A stretch of 32,372 bases of DNA from Glaciecola sp. (GTDB lineage Bacteria; Pseudomonadota; Gammaproteobacteria; Enterobacterales; Alteromonadaceae). Position numbers and translations under genes: made by a program. Of the stretch, positions 7,965 to 16,692 are shown in pieces (position 1 is the first letter of the stretch; every line of letters starts with the position of its first letter). The notes beneath the pieces are model-generated. The model made no database searches. It saw only the letters and a list, made by a program, of their open reading frames with translations, and had not been told where the DNA came from. Where the stretch lies: contig JAQXDG010000003.1 of the NCBI GenBank assembly GCA_029251505.1, positions 1-32,372 of the forward strand. Reading direction: 5' to 3'.

Positions 7965-8900
7965 ATGGCAACGTCTAAACCAATGCCGCTAGCGACAAAA
8001 ATTTCAGCTCCATTTTGGCAAGCGCTAGAACAAAATGAGTTACACATTCAACAATGCAATCAGTGCGCTGGATGGGTGTTTTTTCCGCGCAATCATTGCA
8101 CTCATTGTCTTGCTCATGATCTTGAATTTAAACCCGTGAATGGTGAGGGAACGTTATATTCGTATACGTTAACACGTATACCTACGATGCCAGAATTTAG
8201 TGACGAGATGCCACAAGCATTAGCGGTTGTCGAACTGAGCCAAGGCGTCAGAATTAATACCACGCTAATAGATGTTGCGGAGTCCGATATCAAGATTGGT
8301 ATGGCAGTTAAACCTGTATTTGATAAAGTGAGTACTGATGGTAAAACGCTGCTTCGTTTTACCTCTGCTGACAATGCCGGTGGGGTGCGCGAATACCTCG
8401 ACCCGTTGCTTAATCTTGAGCGTAATGCAAAAGGTCAAGTTAAGGTTCCTGTCGATAACTTAAGCGCATTGTATGCACTTGCTGATAATACGTTTACGCC
8501 GTGGAGTAATGAGTTTGTTGTTGATCAAGCATTGATTAATGATTTTGCTGAATTGTCTGGTGATGATTATTGGCTGCATACTGATGTAGAGCGCGCAAAA
8601 ACAGACAGTCCATTTAAAACGACGATTGCGCATGGTTCTTTGGTTCAGGTGTTGCAATCACGTTTAACCATTGCCCTGCCTTTTGAAATTGTAGGCTTTC
8701 AAACAATGGTGAATTATGGATCCAATCGCTTACGTTTCCCTGCCCCAGTCCCATCCGGATCGACTATTCATGGTCGAAGTAAGGTAAAAGATATCAGTGT
8801 CTCGCACAAAGGTGTACAGCTCACACTTGAAATGAACATTCATGTCGTAGGAAACGATAAACCGAGTGTCATCAACGACTTAGTTATCCTGTACCGCTAA
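7965..8900 (+). CDS. Fused DUF35 (zinc ribbon/OB) and MaoC-like hydratase
   Basis: 311 residues. N-terminal half: zinc-ribbon cysteines C31, C34, C45, C48 (CNQC...CTHC) followed by an OB-like DUF35 region to about 140. C-terminal half (about 170-311): hot-dog MaoC domain with the hydratase dyad D200 and H205 in SGDDYWLHTD, then TIAHGS and NYGSNRLRFP. DUF35 proteins dock on SCP2-type thiolases/aldolases, and the MaoC domain hydrates an enoyl-CoA, so the protein could hydrate the side chain and hand it to the aldolase encoded just upstream. ChsH2 of Mycobacterium joins the same two parts in the opposite order. The strong AAGGAGG site supports the ATG. Last gene of the operon, followed by a terminator. 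Confidence 0.85.
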   Translation: MATSKPMPLATKISAPFWQALEQNELHIQQCNQCAGWVFFPRNHCTHCLAHDLEFKPVNGEGTLYSYTLTRIPTMPEFSDEMPQALAVVELSQGVRINTTLIDVAESDIKIGMAVKPVFDKVSTDGKTLLRFTSADNAGGVREYLDPLLNLERNAKGQVKVPVDNLSALYALADNTFTPWSNEFVVDQALINDFAELSGDDYWLHTDVERAKTDSPFKTTIAHGSLVQVLQSRLTIALPFEIVGFQTMVNYGSNRLRFPAPVPSGSTIHGRSKVKDISVSHKGVQLTLEMNIHVVGNDKPSVINDLVILYR

Positions 8901-8919
8901 TCTAGCCCTTACATCACAT

Positions 8920-8954
8920 AGCGCTTTATATCAATGATATAAAGCGCTTTTTTT
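8920..8954 (+). terminator. Rho-independent terminator of the side-chain operon
   Basis: A perfect 13-bp stem (AGCGCTTTATATC at 8920-8932 pairing with 8936-8948) with a 3-base loop, followed by seven T (8948-8954). It lies 20 bases after the DUF35-MaoC stop codon and separates the two rightward operons. Confidence 0.92.
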
Positions 8955-9002
8955 GTGTTGTGTAAATCATTGATTTTATTGGGTTTTAAACTAAATGCGC
9001 TT

Positions 9003-9018
9003 TAGTCTTTATGGACGA
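9003..9018. promoter_or_regulatory. Operator-like inverted repeat, site C
   Basis: Sequence TAGTCTTTATGGACGA, 60 bases before the hsaC start codon and after the terminator. It shares the 12 bases GTCTTTATGGAC exactly with site D at 28514, and the TGGAC core with all five sites. Likely controls the 14-gene operon. Confidence 0.7.
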
Positions 9019-9078
9019 TGAAGGGAACTGACTTTGCTCTGATAATAATCTTAATGATAATGTTTTTAAGGGAAATTT

Positions 9079-9969
9079 ATGAATATTCGCGCATTAGGTT
9101 ATTTCGTCGCACAAACTGATAATATTAATGAATGGAAAGAGTACGCAGAACAAGTCCTTGGCATGATGACCTCGCCTACAGACGAGGGGGGTCTTTATGT
9201 CAAAATGGATGAACGACCGTATCGTATGCTCATTATCCCTGAAGAAGAAAAGCGTTATGTGGCATCGGGCTGGGAATTAGCTAATCAAGCCGCGTTTAAC
9301 GATGCTAAGCAGTCTTTGCTAGATAAATCAGTTAGTTTTGAAGAAGCCGATACTGCATTTTGTAAGGTGCGCGGAGCACAACAAATCCTCATTGTGAATG
9401 ATCCTGCAGGTAATCGCCATGAATTGTATTGGGGGCATATTTCAGACTGTCAGCCTTTTTCATCACCTCAAGGCGTACCTCAATTTGTCACTGGTGACAT
9501 GGGCCTTGGTCATACTGTTTTACCTGCACCAAACTTTGATGAAACCTATCAATTTTTAACAGAAGTATTAGGTTTCGAGCTTTCTGATTTATTCAATTTT
9601 AAACCTGCACCAGAAGCGCCTAACGTCAGGATTTATTTTATGCATTGCGCCAATGCGCGCCATCATAGTTTGGCTATTTGCGAGTTCCCTGTGCCTAGTG
9701 GCTGCGTGCATGCGATGGTAGAGGTCGATAGTATGACTGAAGTTGGCCGTGCACATGATCGCCAACAAGCACATGGAGTCGATTTATCAGCGACACTGGG
9801 GCAACATTTAAATGACAAAATGATTTCATTTTACATGAAAACTCCATCAGGCTTTGACCTTGAGTATGGCTATGACGGATTGCAGGTTGATAATTGGGAA
9901 GAACATTGTGCTTTCGAGTTTAGCCGCGTTAGCTTATGGGGCCATGATTTTTCAGTGGGACAAAAGTAA
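9079..9969 (+). CDS. hsaC: 3,4-DHSA extradiol dioxygenase (HsaC/TesB)
   Basis: 296-residue type I extradiol dioxygenase with two VOC modules. The Fe(II) ligands align with those of BphC: H145 (GLGHTVL), H211 (CVHAMVEV) and E262 (FDLEYG). The catalytic H196 in NARHHSLA and Y252 are also present. HsaC cleaves ring A of the catechol 3,4-DHSA by meta cleavage, giving the substrate of HsaD encoded at 2356. It leads the long ring C/D operon, which is a little unusual since its partner hsaD is in another transcript. AGGGA upstream of the ATG supports the start. The steroid role is inferred from the context; a general catechol dioxygenase would look similar. Confidence 0.9.
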   Translation: MNIRALGYFVAQTDNINEWKEYAEQVLGMMTSPTDEGGLYVKMDERPYRMLIIPEEEKRYVASGWELANQAAFNDAKQSLLDKSVSFEEADTAFCKVRGAQQILIVNDPAGNRHELYWGHISDCQPFSSPQGVPQFVTGDMGLGHTVLPAPNFDETYQFLTEVLGFELSDLFNFKPAPEAPNVRIYFMHCANARHHSLAICEFPVPSGCVHAMVEVDSMTEVGRAHDRQQAHGVDLSATLGQHLNDKMISFYMKTPSGFDLEYGYDGLQVDNWEEHCAFEFSRVSLWGHDFSVGQK

Positions 9970-10845
9970 ATGAATAAATTAAAAACAGCTAGTCAAATTG
10001 TAGCCCAACTGCAAGATGGAATGACCATTGGTATTGGTGGTTGGGGGCCTCGACGTAAGCCAATGGCATTGATTCGTGAAATCTTACGCTCTGATCTAAA
10101 AGACTTAACCATTGTCAGTTATGGCGGTGCAGATGTCGGCATGTTGTGCGCTGCAGGAAAAGTGAAAAAAGTGATTTTTGCATTTGTGTCTTTAGATTTT
10201 ATCCCGTTGGAACCGTTTTTTCGTAAAGCTCGCGAACAAGGTCAGATTGACGTCATGGAAATAGACGAGGGTATGTTATTGCTAGGTCTAAGAGCGGCGG
10301 CATGGGGTTGCCCTTATATTCCTACTCAAGTGGGTTTAGGCACTGACGTTATCATCAATAATCCAGATTTAAAAGTCATCGATAGTCCATACGATGACAA
10401 AGAATGGGTAGCGATGCCAGCACTAAAATTAGATGCTGCATTGGTCCATGTTGATCGAGCCGATGAGCGCGGTGTGTGTCGTATTGCCGCACCGGATCAT
10501 CACATGGATGATTGGTTTGTGCGCGCCGCAAGCAGTGCTTATGTTACTTGTGATGAACTTGTAACGAGTGAGCACTTTGTTCCTGCTGAAGTGTCACGTC
10601 AGGTATTCTGGGAGCGAAGCCTAACAACAGCTGTGTGCCATATTCCAGGTGGAGCGCATCCAAGTTCATGTGCGCCTTTTTATGGCATCGATAATAGCCA
10701 TTTCTTGGCATATAACAAGTACGCTAAAGACGGCGGTTTTACTGCTTATAGTGAACAGTTCATTAATGGCAAAACCGAACAAGAATATCAAGCCATGTTC
10801 GGTGGTATTGATGCGATCCGCCAAATTCCCCACACTAGCTACTAA
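9970..10845 (+). CDS. ipdA: COCHEA-CoA hydrolase alpha subunit IpdA (CoA-transferase fold)
   Basis: 291 residues, class I CoA-transferase-like alpha chain. Recognisable features are GIGGWGPRRKPMALIRE (about 21-37) and EIDEGMLLLGLRAAAWG with E97 and E100; E100 probably matches the catalytic Glu of Mycobacterium IpdA. IpdA with IpdB does not transfer CoA but opens ring C of COCHEA-CoA hydrolytically. The start directly follows the hsaC stop, with only a weak GGGA before it, which suggests coupled translation. IpdB follows after 14 bases. The adjacent echA20, ipdC and ipdF homologues make the assignment firm. Confidence 0.9.
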   Translation: MNKLKTASQIVAQLQDGMTIGIGGWGPRRKPMALIREILRSDLKDLTIVSYGGADVGMLCAAGKVKKVIFAFVSLDFIPLEPFFRKAREQGQIDVMEIDEGMLLLGLRAAAWGCPYIPTQVGLGTDVIINNPDLKVIDSPYDDKEWVAMPALKLDAALVHVDRADERGVCRIAAPDHHMDDWFVRAASSAYVTCDELVTSEHFVPAEVSRQVFWERSLTTAVCHIPGGAHPSSCAPFYGIDNSHFLAYNKYAKDGGFTAYSEQFINGKTEQEYQAMFGGIDAIRQIPHTSY

Positions 10846-10859
10846 AAAAGGACATGAAT

Positions 10860-11666
10860 ATGACAGCAACATCGTATAGCTTGGCAGAACTCATGATCTG
10901 TGTGGCTGCAACCGCGTTTGAACATGATGGTGAAGTATTAGCCACAGGTATTGGCGTTATCCCTCGCTTGGGTGCTAGTTTGGCCATGAGCACAACTAAT
11001 CCCGATTTAATGATGACAGATTCGGAGGCGTATTTACTCAGCGAGCCTAACCCGATTGGTACTCGCAGTGACGATTTTGTGCAGCGTAACGAAACATGGA
11101 TGGGGTTTTCACGTATCTTTGATAATGTCTGGAGTCGTAAACGTCACGCGATGATAGGGCCTACTCAGATTGATCGTTTTGGGCAAAGTAATATTTCTGC
11201 TTTAGGCAGTGATTACAATCAGCCAAAAATCCAAATGCTAGGAGTCAGAGGTTTACCTGGCAATTCAATTAGTCACGCCAATTCGTTTTTTGTCCCTAAT
11301 CACAGTACTCGGGTATTTGTAGAGGGTGAGTGTGACGTTGTCTGTTCAATTGGTTTTAACCCAGAGCGAATGCCAAAAGGTTACAACAATGACGATATAG
11401 ATATCCGATTGGTCATTACTGATATTTGCGTGATGGATTGGCAAGGGCCTAATAATACACTTCGGCTAGTGAGCGTTCATCCTGGTGTCAGTGTTGATGA
11501 AGTTATAGAAAAAACGGGTTTTGCTGTCCATATTGAAGCAAATACGCCTACTACTGCTGCACCAACGACGGAGCAATTGGCGCTAATCGCAACGTTTGAT
11601 CCACATAACCTTCGCGCCAAACAACTTAAAGATAATCCTCCGGGCATTCGCCCAGTGGCTTCATAA
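10860..11666 (+). CDS. ipdB: COCHEA-CoA hydrolase beta subunit IpdB
   Basis: 268 residues from the ATG at 10860; an ATG six bases earlier leaves only one base after AAGGA (10848-10852), while 10860 has 7 bases. Beta chain of the CoA-transferase fold, with SEPNPIGTR, the IFDNVWSRKRHAMIGPTQID segment, LGVRGLPGN and a SIGFNPERM segment typical of IpdB. It forms the heteromeric ring-C hydrolase with IpdA, converting COCHEA-CoA to an open-chain dioxo acyl-CoA. It lies between ipdA and echA20, as in actinobacterial HIP clusters. Confidence 0.9.
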   Translation: MTATSYSLAELMICVAATAFEHDGEVLATGIGVIPRLGASLAMSTTNPDLMMTDSEAYLLSEPNPIGTRSDDFVQRNETWMGFSRIFDNVWSRKRHAMIGPTQIDRFGQSNISALGSDYNQPKIQMLGVRGLPGNSISHANSFFVPNHSTRVFVEGECDVVCSIGFNPERMPKGYNNDDIDIRLVITDICVMDWQGPNNTLRLVSVHPGVSVDEVIEKTGFAVHIEANTPTTAAPTTEQLALIATFDPHNLRAKQLKDNPPGIRPVAS

Positions 11667-11681
11667 AGCGAGGAGATAAGA

Positions 11682-12557
11682 ATGAGTGATGTACAAATAA
11701 TTGACGAAGTCGTGCTTTACGAAGTGCAAGATCAAATAGCAATTGTGACGATGAACCGCCCTGAATACAACAATGCGCAAAACTCACAAATGACCTATGC
11801 GCTTGATAAAGCACTGCAGTTAGCATGTAATGATGATGACGTTAAAGTCATTGTGCTTGCCGGTGAGGGCAAACATTTTTCTGCAGGACATGATATTGGG
11901 ACGCCTGGTCGTGATGTCGACCAAAGTTTTGAACGGACACACCTTTGGTATGATCATGTCAATAAACCCGGTGGTGAGTTTTTGTATGCCCGTGAGCATG
12001 AAGTATACCTAGGTATGTGCCGCCGCTGGCGCGAGTTACCTAAGCCGACTATTGCGATGGTACAAGGTGCATGTGTCGCTGGGGGCTTAATGCTGGCGTG
12101 GGTCTGTGATTTGGTCATTGCTGATGAGCGAGCCTTTTTCTCCGATCCGGTTGTGCGTATGGGTATTCCGGGTGTGGAATATTTTGCCCATGTACATGAA
12201 CTGAATGCCCGTATCGCCAAAGAATTTTTATTTACGGGTGAGCGTATGTCGGCTCAACGTGCTTATGAAATGGGGATGGTAAATCGTGTCGTACCGACTG
12301 ACGAGCTGCGCAAAGAAACGTTAGCGATGGCCGGTCGTATTGCACAAATGCCACGATTAGGTTTGCAGTTGACTAAGCAAGTCATTAATAACGCTGAAGA
12401 CCTAATGGGTAAACGCTCCACGATGGATATGGCATTTGGGCTGCATCATTTTGCGCATGCGCACAATGAAACGATTTCAGGTGACCGCCTCGGTGGATAT
12501 GATGCTAAAGCAATGGCCAAAGCCAATAAATCAGCGGCGAAGGGCAAAGAGTCATGA
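11682..12557 (+). CDS. echA20: Crotonase-family ring hydrolase EchA20-like
   Basis: 291-residue crotonase. Oxyanion-hole segments are HFSAGHDIG (about 66-74) and GACVAGGLMLAW, followed by DLVIADERAFFSDPVVRMG. EchA20 opens ring D of HIEC-CoA by hydrolysis, one step before IpdAB, and homologues sit beside ipdAB in steroid degraders (ScdN in Comamonas is thought to be equivalent). AGGAG precedes the ATG and the stop overlaps the ipdC start by 4 bases (ATGA), so the two are translated together. The assignment rests mostly on order and the characteristic GIPGVEYFAHVHE stretch. Confidence 0.82.
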   Translation: MSDVQIIDEVVLYEVQDQIAIVTMNRPEYNNAQNSQMTYALDKALQLACNDDDVKVIVLAGEGKHFSAGHDIGTPGRDVDQSFERTHLWYDHVNKPGGEFLYAREHEVYLGMCRRWRELPKPTIAMVQGACVAGGLMLAWVCDLVIADERAFFSDPVVRMGIPGVEYFAHVHELNARIAKEFLFTGERMSAQRAYEMGMVNRVVPTDELRKETLAMAGRIAQMPRLGLQLTKQVINNAEDLMGKRSTMDMAFGLHHFAHAHNETISGDRLGGYDAKAMAKANKSAAKGKES

Positions 12558-13675
12558 GTACGCCAGACATAGCCACTGACATAATAGATAACGATACACG
12601 CTGGGATACACCACTTACCCAAGCACTCGGTTGTCGTTATCCCATAGTGCAAACCGCCATGGGCTGGGTATCTGATGCTAATCTTGTTATTGCGACAACA
12701 CGTGCTGGTGGTTTCGGATTTCTAGCAGGTGCGACTATTCCTAGCGAAGATATTGAAGCCGAAATTAAACAAGTAATAGACGCCACAGGCTCAAGTAATT
12801 TTGGCCTTAACTTTCACATGTTTCAAGAAAATGCGATGCAATGTGTTGAGTTGGCTATACAGTATAAACTGAAAGCGGTGAGTTATGGACGCGGCCCTGA
12901 TCAAGCAACGATTGCCCGCTTAAAAACGGCCGGTGTGTTATGTATTCCGACCGTTGGGGCTGTTAAACACGCGATTAAAGCGGTGGCTTTGGGTGCGGAT
13001 ATGATCACGATACAAGGTAGTGAAGGTGGTGGTCATACTGGGAGTGTGCCAACTACTATTTTATTGCCACAAGTATTAGATGCGGTCTCGGTTCCTGTGA
13101 TCAGTGCTGGGGGCTATTCGTGCGGCAGAGGTTTGGCCGCAGCGCTAGCTTCTGGCGCCGCAGGCGTGGCAATGGGGACGCGTTTTATGTTGACCTCAGA
13201 TGCACCCACGCCAACCAATATCCAACAATGTTATTTAGATGCCAAAGAAGGTGGCGATGTCAGGGTTTCTACAGCCGTCGATGGGATGCGCCATCGCATG
13301 CTCAATACGCCGTTTGTCGATAAGTTAGAGCGTGCTAACGGTATCAAACGTTTATGGATAGCCGTAAGCAGCGCACGACAATGGCAAAAAGAAACTGGTA
13401 TGAGCATGACACATATGTTCAAGGTCTTTTTTAAAGGATTGCGCGAGGATCCGTCAGCCACAGCAACGTTAATTATGTCAGCAAACCAGCCCGTCTTATT
13501 ACAAAAATCAATGGTCGAAGGTAAGCCTGAATCAGGCATCATGCCGAGTGGCCAAGTGGCTACTGCGATTGAAAATTTACCGAGTGTCGCCGAATTACTA
13601 GTACAAATCACGACGAAAGCTGATGAGTGTATTGAACAGATGCTTGCGCGTCGAGCCGGTAAATCAACTAAATAA
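12554..13675 (+). CDS. ipdC: FMN-dependent oxidoreductase IpdC (nitronate-monooxygenase family)
   Basis: 373 residues of the NMO/2-nitropropane-dioxygenase TIM-barrel family. Seen are YPIVQTAMGWVSD, AGGFGFLAGATI, TIQGSEGGGHTGSVP, VISAGGYSCGRGLAAALASG and VAMGTRFMLTSD, all phosphate/FMN-binding segments of the family. IpdC acts on a hydroxylated HIP-CoA derivative upstream of the EchA20 ring opening and is needed for HIP catabolism in Mycobacterium and Rhodococcus. The ATGA overlap with echA20 and the ipdAB neighbourhood make this much likelier than a true nitronate monooxygenase. Confidence 0.85.
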   Translation: MSTPDIATDIIDNDTRWDTPLTQALGCRYPIVQTAMGWVSDANLVIATTRAGGFGFLAGATIPSEDIEAEIKQVIDATGSSNFGLNFHMFQENAMQCVELAIQYKLKAVSYGRGPDQATIARLKTAGVLCIPTVGAVKHAIKAVALGADMITIQGSEGGGHTGSVPTTILLPQVLDAVSVPVISAGGYSCGRGLAAALASGAAGVAMGTRFMLTSDAPTPTNIQQCYLDAKEGGDVRVSTAVDGMRHRMLNTPFVDKLERANGIKRLWIAVSSARQWQKETGMSMTHMFKVFFKGLREDPSATATLIMSANQPVLLQKSMVEGKPESGIMPSGQVATAIENLPSVAELLVQITTKADECIEQMLARRAGKSTK

Positions 13676-13698
13676 ATTAAACAAGGAGCCCTGTGATT

Positions 13699-14451
13699 AT
13701 GACTCAAGCATTTACAACACAATTAGAAAACGGCATTGCCGAAATAGTCATCGACAAGGCACCCGTCAATGCACTAGATAGTAGTGAGTGGCATGCCCTG
13801 GCAGCACTCGTAAATCAGATAGGGCAAAATCCTGACGCGCGAGTACTGATTATTCGTTCGCAAGGTCGCGGATTTTGTGCCGGTGTTGATATTAAAGAAT
13901 TAGATCAGCATCCAGAGCGTATCGTGACCGTGAACGCCGGTAATTATGAGACTTTCAAAGCGGTGCATTTATGCCCCATTCCAGTCATTGTTGCATTGCA
14001 TGGTTATGTGTTAGGTGGCGGTATTGGTATCACTGGTGCGGCTGATATTGTTGTAGCGTCAACCTGTACGACATTTGCATTACCTGAAGTTGATCGGGGA
14101 GCAATGGGGGGAGGCGCTCATTTACAACGATTATTCCCAGTCCAAAAAGTCCGTTATTTATTTTTCACCGGTGAGACGATTTCAGTGCAAGATGCAGATA
14201 AATATGGCTTCATTGAACGCATTGTCGAAAAAGATCAATTACGCGACACGGCTTTAGAAATTGCCGCAAAGATTGCCGCTAAAAGCTCAGATATGATCCG
14301 CATAGCCAAAGAAAGCCTTAATGGCATTGAAGATGGCGACTTAGAAGCCAAATATCGCTGGGAGCAAGGGTTTACCTTACAAGCTTATACAAGCCCAGAC
14401 TCTGCTGAAACTCGTCGTGCCTTTGTGGATAAACGCGAAGCAAAATTTTGA
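13699..14451 (+). CDS. Enoyl-CoA hydratase/isomerase (crotonase) of ring C/D degradation
   Basis: About 250 residues. The ATG at 13699 has AAGGAG (13683-13688) 10 bases before it; a GTG at 13693 in frame is only 4 bases away, so the ATG is preferred, though either is possible. Crotonase motifs: GRGFCAGVDIKEL and HGYVLGGGIGITGAADIVVAS, with the acid segment FALPEVDRGAMGGGAHLQRLF. It probably hydrates or isomerises an enoyl-CoA formed by the adjacent acyl-CoA dehydrogenases. It is distinct from EchA20 two genes upstream. The exact substrate is not known. Confidence 0.8.
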   Translation: MTQAFTTQLENGIAEIVIDKAPVNALDSSEWHALAALVNQIGQNPDARVLIIRSQGRGFCAGVDIKELDQHPERIVTVNAGNYETFKAVHLCPIPVIVALHGYVLGGGIGITGAADIVVASTCTTFALPEVDRGAMGGGAHLQRLFPVQKVRYLFFTGETISVQDADKYGFIERIVEKDQLRDTALEIAAKIAAKSSDMIRIAKESLNGIEDGDLEAKYRWEQGFTLQAYTSPDSAETRRAFVDKREAKF

Positions 14452-14458
14452 GGCGACT

Positions 14459-15625
14459 ATGAAACTACAATTTTCTCCTGAACAAGATGCATTTCGCTTA
14501 GAAGTGCGCCATTGGCTTGCAGCCAATGTACCTAAGCAAAAATTACCAACATACGACACCAAAGCAGGCTTTGAGCTGCATCGTCAATGGGAACATAAAC
14601 TGTTTGAAGCTGGTTTTTCAATGGTAATGTGGCCCAAAGAATATGGCGGCCGGGGTTGTGATTTAATTGATTGGCTCATTTTTGAAGAGGAATACTATGG
14701 TGCCGGTGCGCCGGGCAGAGTGAATCAAAACGGTCAGTTACTATTAGGTTCGACGTTACTTGATTTTGGTACGCCAGAACAAAAAACACATTTTTTACCA
14801 CGCATGGCCTCTAGTGAAGATATGTGGGCGCAAGCCTGGTCTGAACCTAATGCAGGTTCTGACATGGCGAATATCAGCAGCAAAGCAACGCTGGACGGTG
14901 AACATTATGTCATTAATGGTCAAAAAACCTGGTCTACTCGCGCTATTTATGCCGATTGGGCGTTTGGTTTGTTTCGCTCACAACCTGGCTCAGAACGTCA
15001 TCATGGTTTGTCGTTTTTACTCGTGCCGCTCAATACTGAAGGTGTAACAATCCGCCCAATTAAAGCGTTAGATGGCGAAGAAGCATTCGCAGAAATCTTC
15101 TTTGACGATGTCAAAGTGCCTATCACTAATCGCATTGGTGATGACGGAAAAGGGTGGCATGTTGCCATGGCGACAGCAGGATTTGAACGTGGTTTATTAC
15201 TGCGCTCACCTGCACGTTTTCAACAGCCGGCAAGACGCTTAGTGCAGTTATATCGTGATAACAAAGCAGCCGCTGATCGTGATCCAGCAATTGCTGTGGC
15301 AGTGAGTAAATGTTGGTCTGACGCAGAGGCTTATGCACTATCGGCATACAATACCGTGGGGCGTGTCAATAATGGTGAAAAAATTGGTGCTGAGTCGAGC
15401 CTAAATAAGATCTTCTGGTCTGAATTAGACTTACTCATTAGCCAAACGGCAATGGATATTTTAGGTGCGACCGGTGAGTTGCTTGGTTCGGCATCACTGG
15501 CCCAAGAACACGCCTACTGGCTCGATGCATTTTTATTTGCCCAAGCGGGTCCGATCTACGCCGGTACCAATGAGATTCAACGTAATATAGTTGCTGAGCG
15601 TATGCTTGGCCTGCCTAAAAAGTGA
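14459..15625 (+). CDS. Acyl-CoA dehydrogenase, FadE30/FadE31-type, likely catalytic subunit
   Basis: 388 residues from the ATG at 14459 (GAGG upstream, 7 bases after the previous stop; a longer ORF overlaps the upstream gene). Motifs: AQAWSEPNAGSDM (FAD/substrate loop, 125-136), GQKTWSTRA, DDVKVP, and GPIYAGTNEIQRNIVAERML at the C-terminus. The medium-chain position for the catalytic Glu (YEGT) is Ala here, but E243 in GFERGLL matches the alternative position used by isovaleryl- and long-chain-type enzymes. It would introduce a double bond into a CoA ester of the HIP pathway. It is followed at 8 bases by a second, shorter family member that probably forms a complex with it. Confidence 0.85.
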   Translation: MKLQFSPEQDAFRLEVRHWLAANVPKQKLPTYDTKAGFELHRQWEHKLFEAGFSMVMWPKEYGGRGCDLIDWLIFEEEYYGAGAPGRVNQNGQLLLGSTLLDFGTPEQKTHFLPRMASSEDMWAQAWSEPNAGSDMANISSKATLDGEHYVINGQKTWSTRAIYADWAFGLFRSQPGSERHHGLSFLLVPLNTEGVTIRPIKALDGEEAFAEIFFDDVKVPITNRIGDDGKGWHVAMATAGFERGLLLRSPARFQQPARRLVQLYRDNKAAADRDPAIAVAVSKCWSDAEAYALSAYNTVGRVNNGEKIGAESSLNKIFWSELDLLISQTAMDILGATGELLGSASLAQEHAYWLDAFLFAQAGPIYAGTNEIQRNIVAERMLGLPKK

Positions 15626-15633
15626 GCTGACGC

Positions 15634-16692
15634 ATGGATTTTACATTTTCTGAAGACGAGTTGTTGTTTCGAGAAACCATTAACCGTTTTTTGGCTACCG
15701 AAGCATCCCCTGAAAAATTGCGCGATATCTGGAGTGGTGATATCGACGCAAGCACATTACTGAGTTTAATATCTGAACAAGGCTTAAGTGCGTTATCAGT
15801 GCCAGAAGAGCAGGGTGGATTAGCGCTGGGCGACGTTGCTTGGTCATTAATGACACAAGAGCTTGGTTATCATGCGATCCCCGATGTATTTGCCAATTCT
15901 GCTTATGTGGCTACCGGTTTATTGACTGCATTAGATGATAGTGTCAGTCAAAAAGCCGAGATGTTAGAGCGTATTTGTGCCGGAGATTTGGGTTTCGCGA
16001 TTGGTCATTCATGCAGTCCACTGGTTGCTGATGCCGATACCGCTGACACATTGTTGCTGCAACAAGCTGATGAGATCCATCTGTTAGGTGCCGCAGACGT
16101 TCAAACCGTGCCTAATGCGAGCATTGATTTTTCCCGCCGCTTATCACAGGTTACTTGGAGCGCTGTACCTAAAACGTGCATCGTCTCGGGCGAAGCAGGC
16201 AAAAAAATATGGAATGACACCTTTAATCGCGGCGCCATATCAGTAGCCGGACAACTGCTTGGCTTAGCGCAACGTATGTTAGATTTGTCGGTAGAATACA
16301 GCCTGCAAAGAAAACAGTTCGGTAAAGAGATTGGTAGTTTTCAAGCTGTTAAGCATCAACTAGCCGATGTGGCAGGTAAAATCGAAATTGCCAAACCGGT
16401 CTTGTATCGCGCGGCTTGCTCCTTAGAAAATCATCATCCACTCAGTGATATACATATTTCACAAGCTCGAAACTTTTGTAGTGAAGCTGCTTTATTAGCA
16501 GCCCGAGCAGGTATCCAAGTTCACGGTGCGATGGGCTATACATGGGAAGTGGATTTACAAATGTATGTTAAGCGCGCTTGGGCGTTAAATAACACCTGGG
16601 GCGATAGCATTATGCATCGTGCACGTGTTCAAGATTATGTCCTTAATTCTGATATCGATCTTGCTCCATCTAAAACTTTTGAGGCGCTATAA
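15634..16692 (+). CDS. Acyl-CoA dehydrogenase-like subunit (FadE32-type), possibly non-catalytic partner
   Basis: 352 residues, shorter than usual (about 380). It keeps the C-terminal FAD-binding part: YSLQRKQFGKEIGSFQAVKHQLADV and QVHGAMGYTWEVDLQMYVKRAW. Both usual catalytic Glu positions look empty: there is no Glu in the AGQLLGLAQRMLDL helix and no GTxE motif at the C-terminus. In Mycobacterium, steroid acyl-CoA dehydrogenases are alpha2beta2 with the base in one subunit only, so this is likely the partner of the protein encoded just upstream. The following thiolase starts at the very next base after the stop. Confidence 0.8.
   Translation: MDFTFSEDELLFRETINRFLATEASPEKLRDIWSGDIDASTLLSLISEQGLSALSVPEEQGGLALGDVAWSLMTQELGYHAIPDVFANSAYVATGLLTALDDSVSQKAEMLERICAGDLGFAIGHSCSPLVADADTADTLLLQQADEIHLLGAADVQTVPNASIDFSRRLSQVTWSAVPKTCIVSGEAGKKIWNDTFNRGAISVAGQLLGLAQRMLDLSVEYSLQRKQFGKEIGSFQAVKHQLADVAGKIEIAKPVLYRAACSLENHHPLSDIHISQARNFCSEAALLAARAGIQVHGAMGYTWEVDLQMYVKRAWALNNTWGDSIMHRARVQDYVLNSDIDLAPSKTFEAL

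Noticed and set aside
9079-9969. Biphenyl or general catechol extradiol dioxygenase
   Set aside because: Motifs are shared with BphC, but all surrounding genes are for steroid ring degradation and no biphenyl genes are present.
12554-13675. True nitronate monooxygenase
   Set aside because: The family fold fits, but overlap with echA20 and adjacency to ipdAB make the IpdC role far more likely.
13231-13722. Leftward 163-codon open frame inside ipdC
   Set aside because: It lies antisense to a well-supported gene, has low-complexity composition and no family features, so it is a shadow frame.
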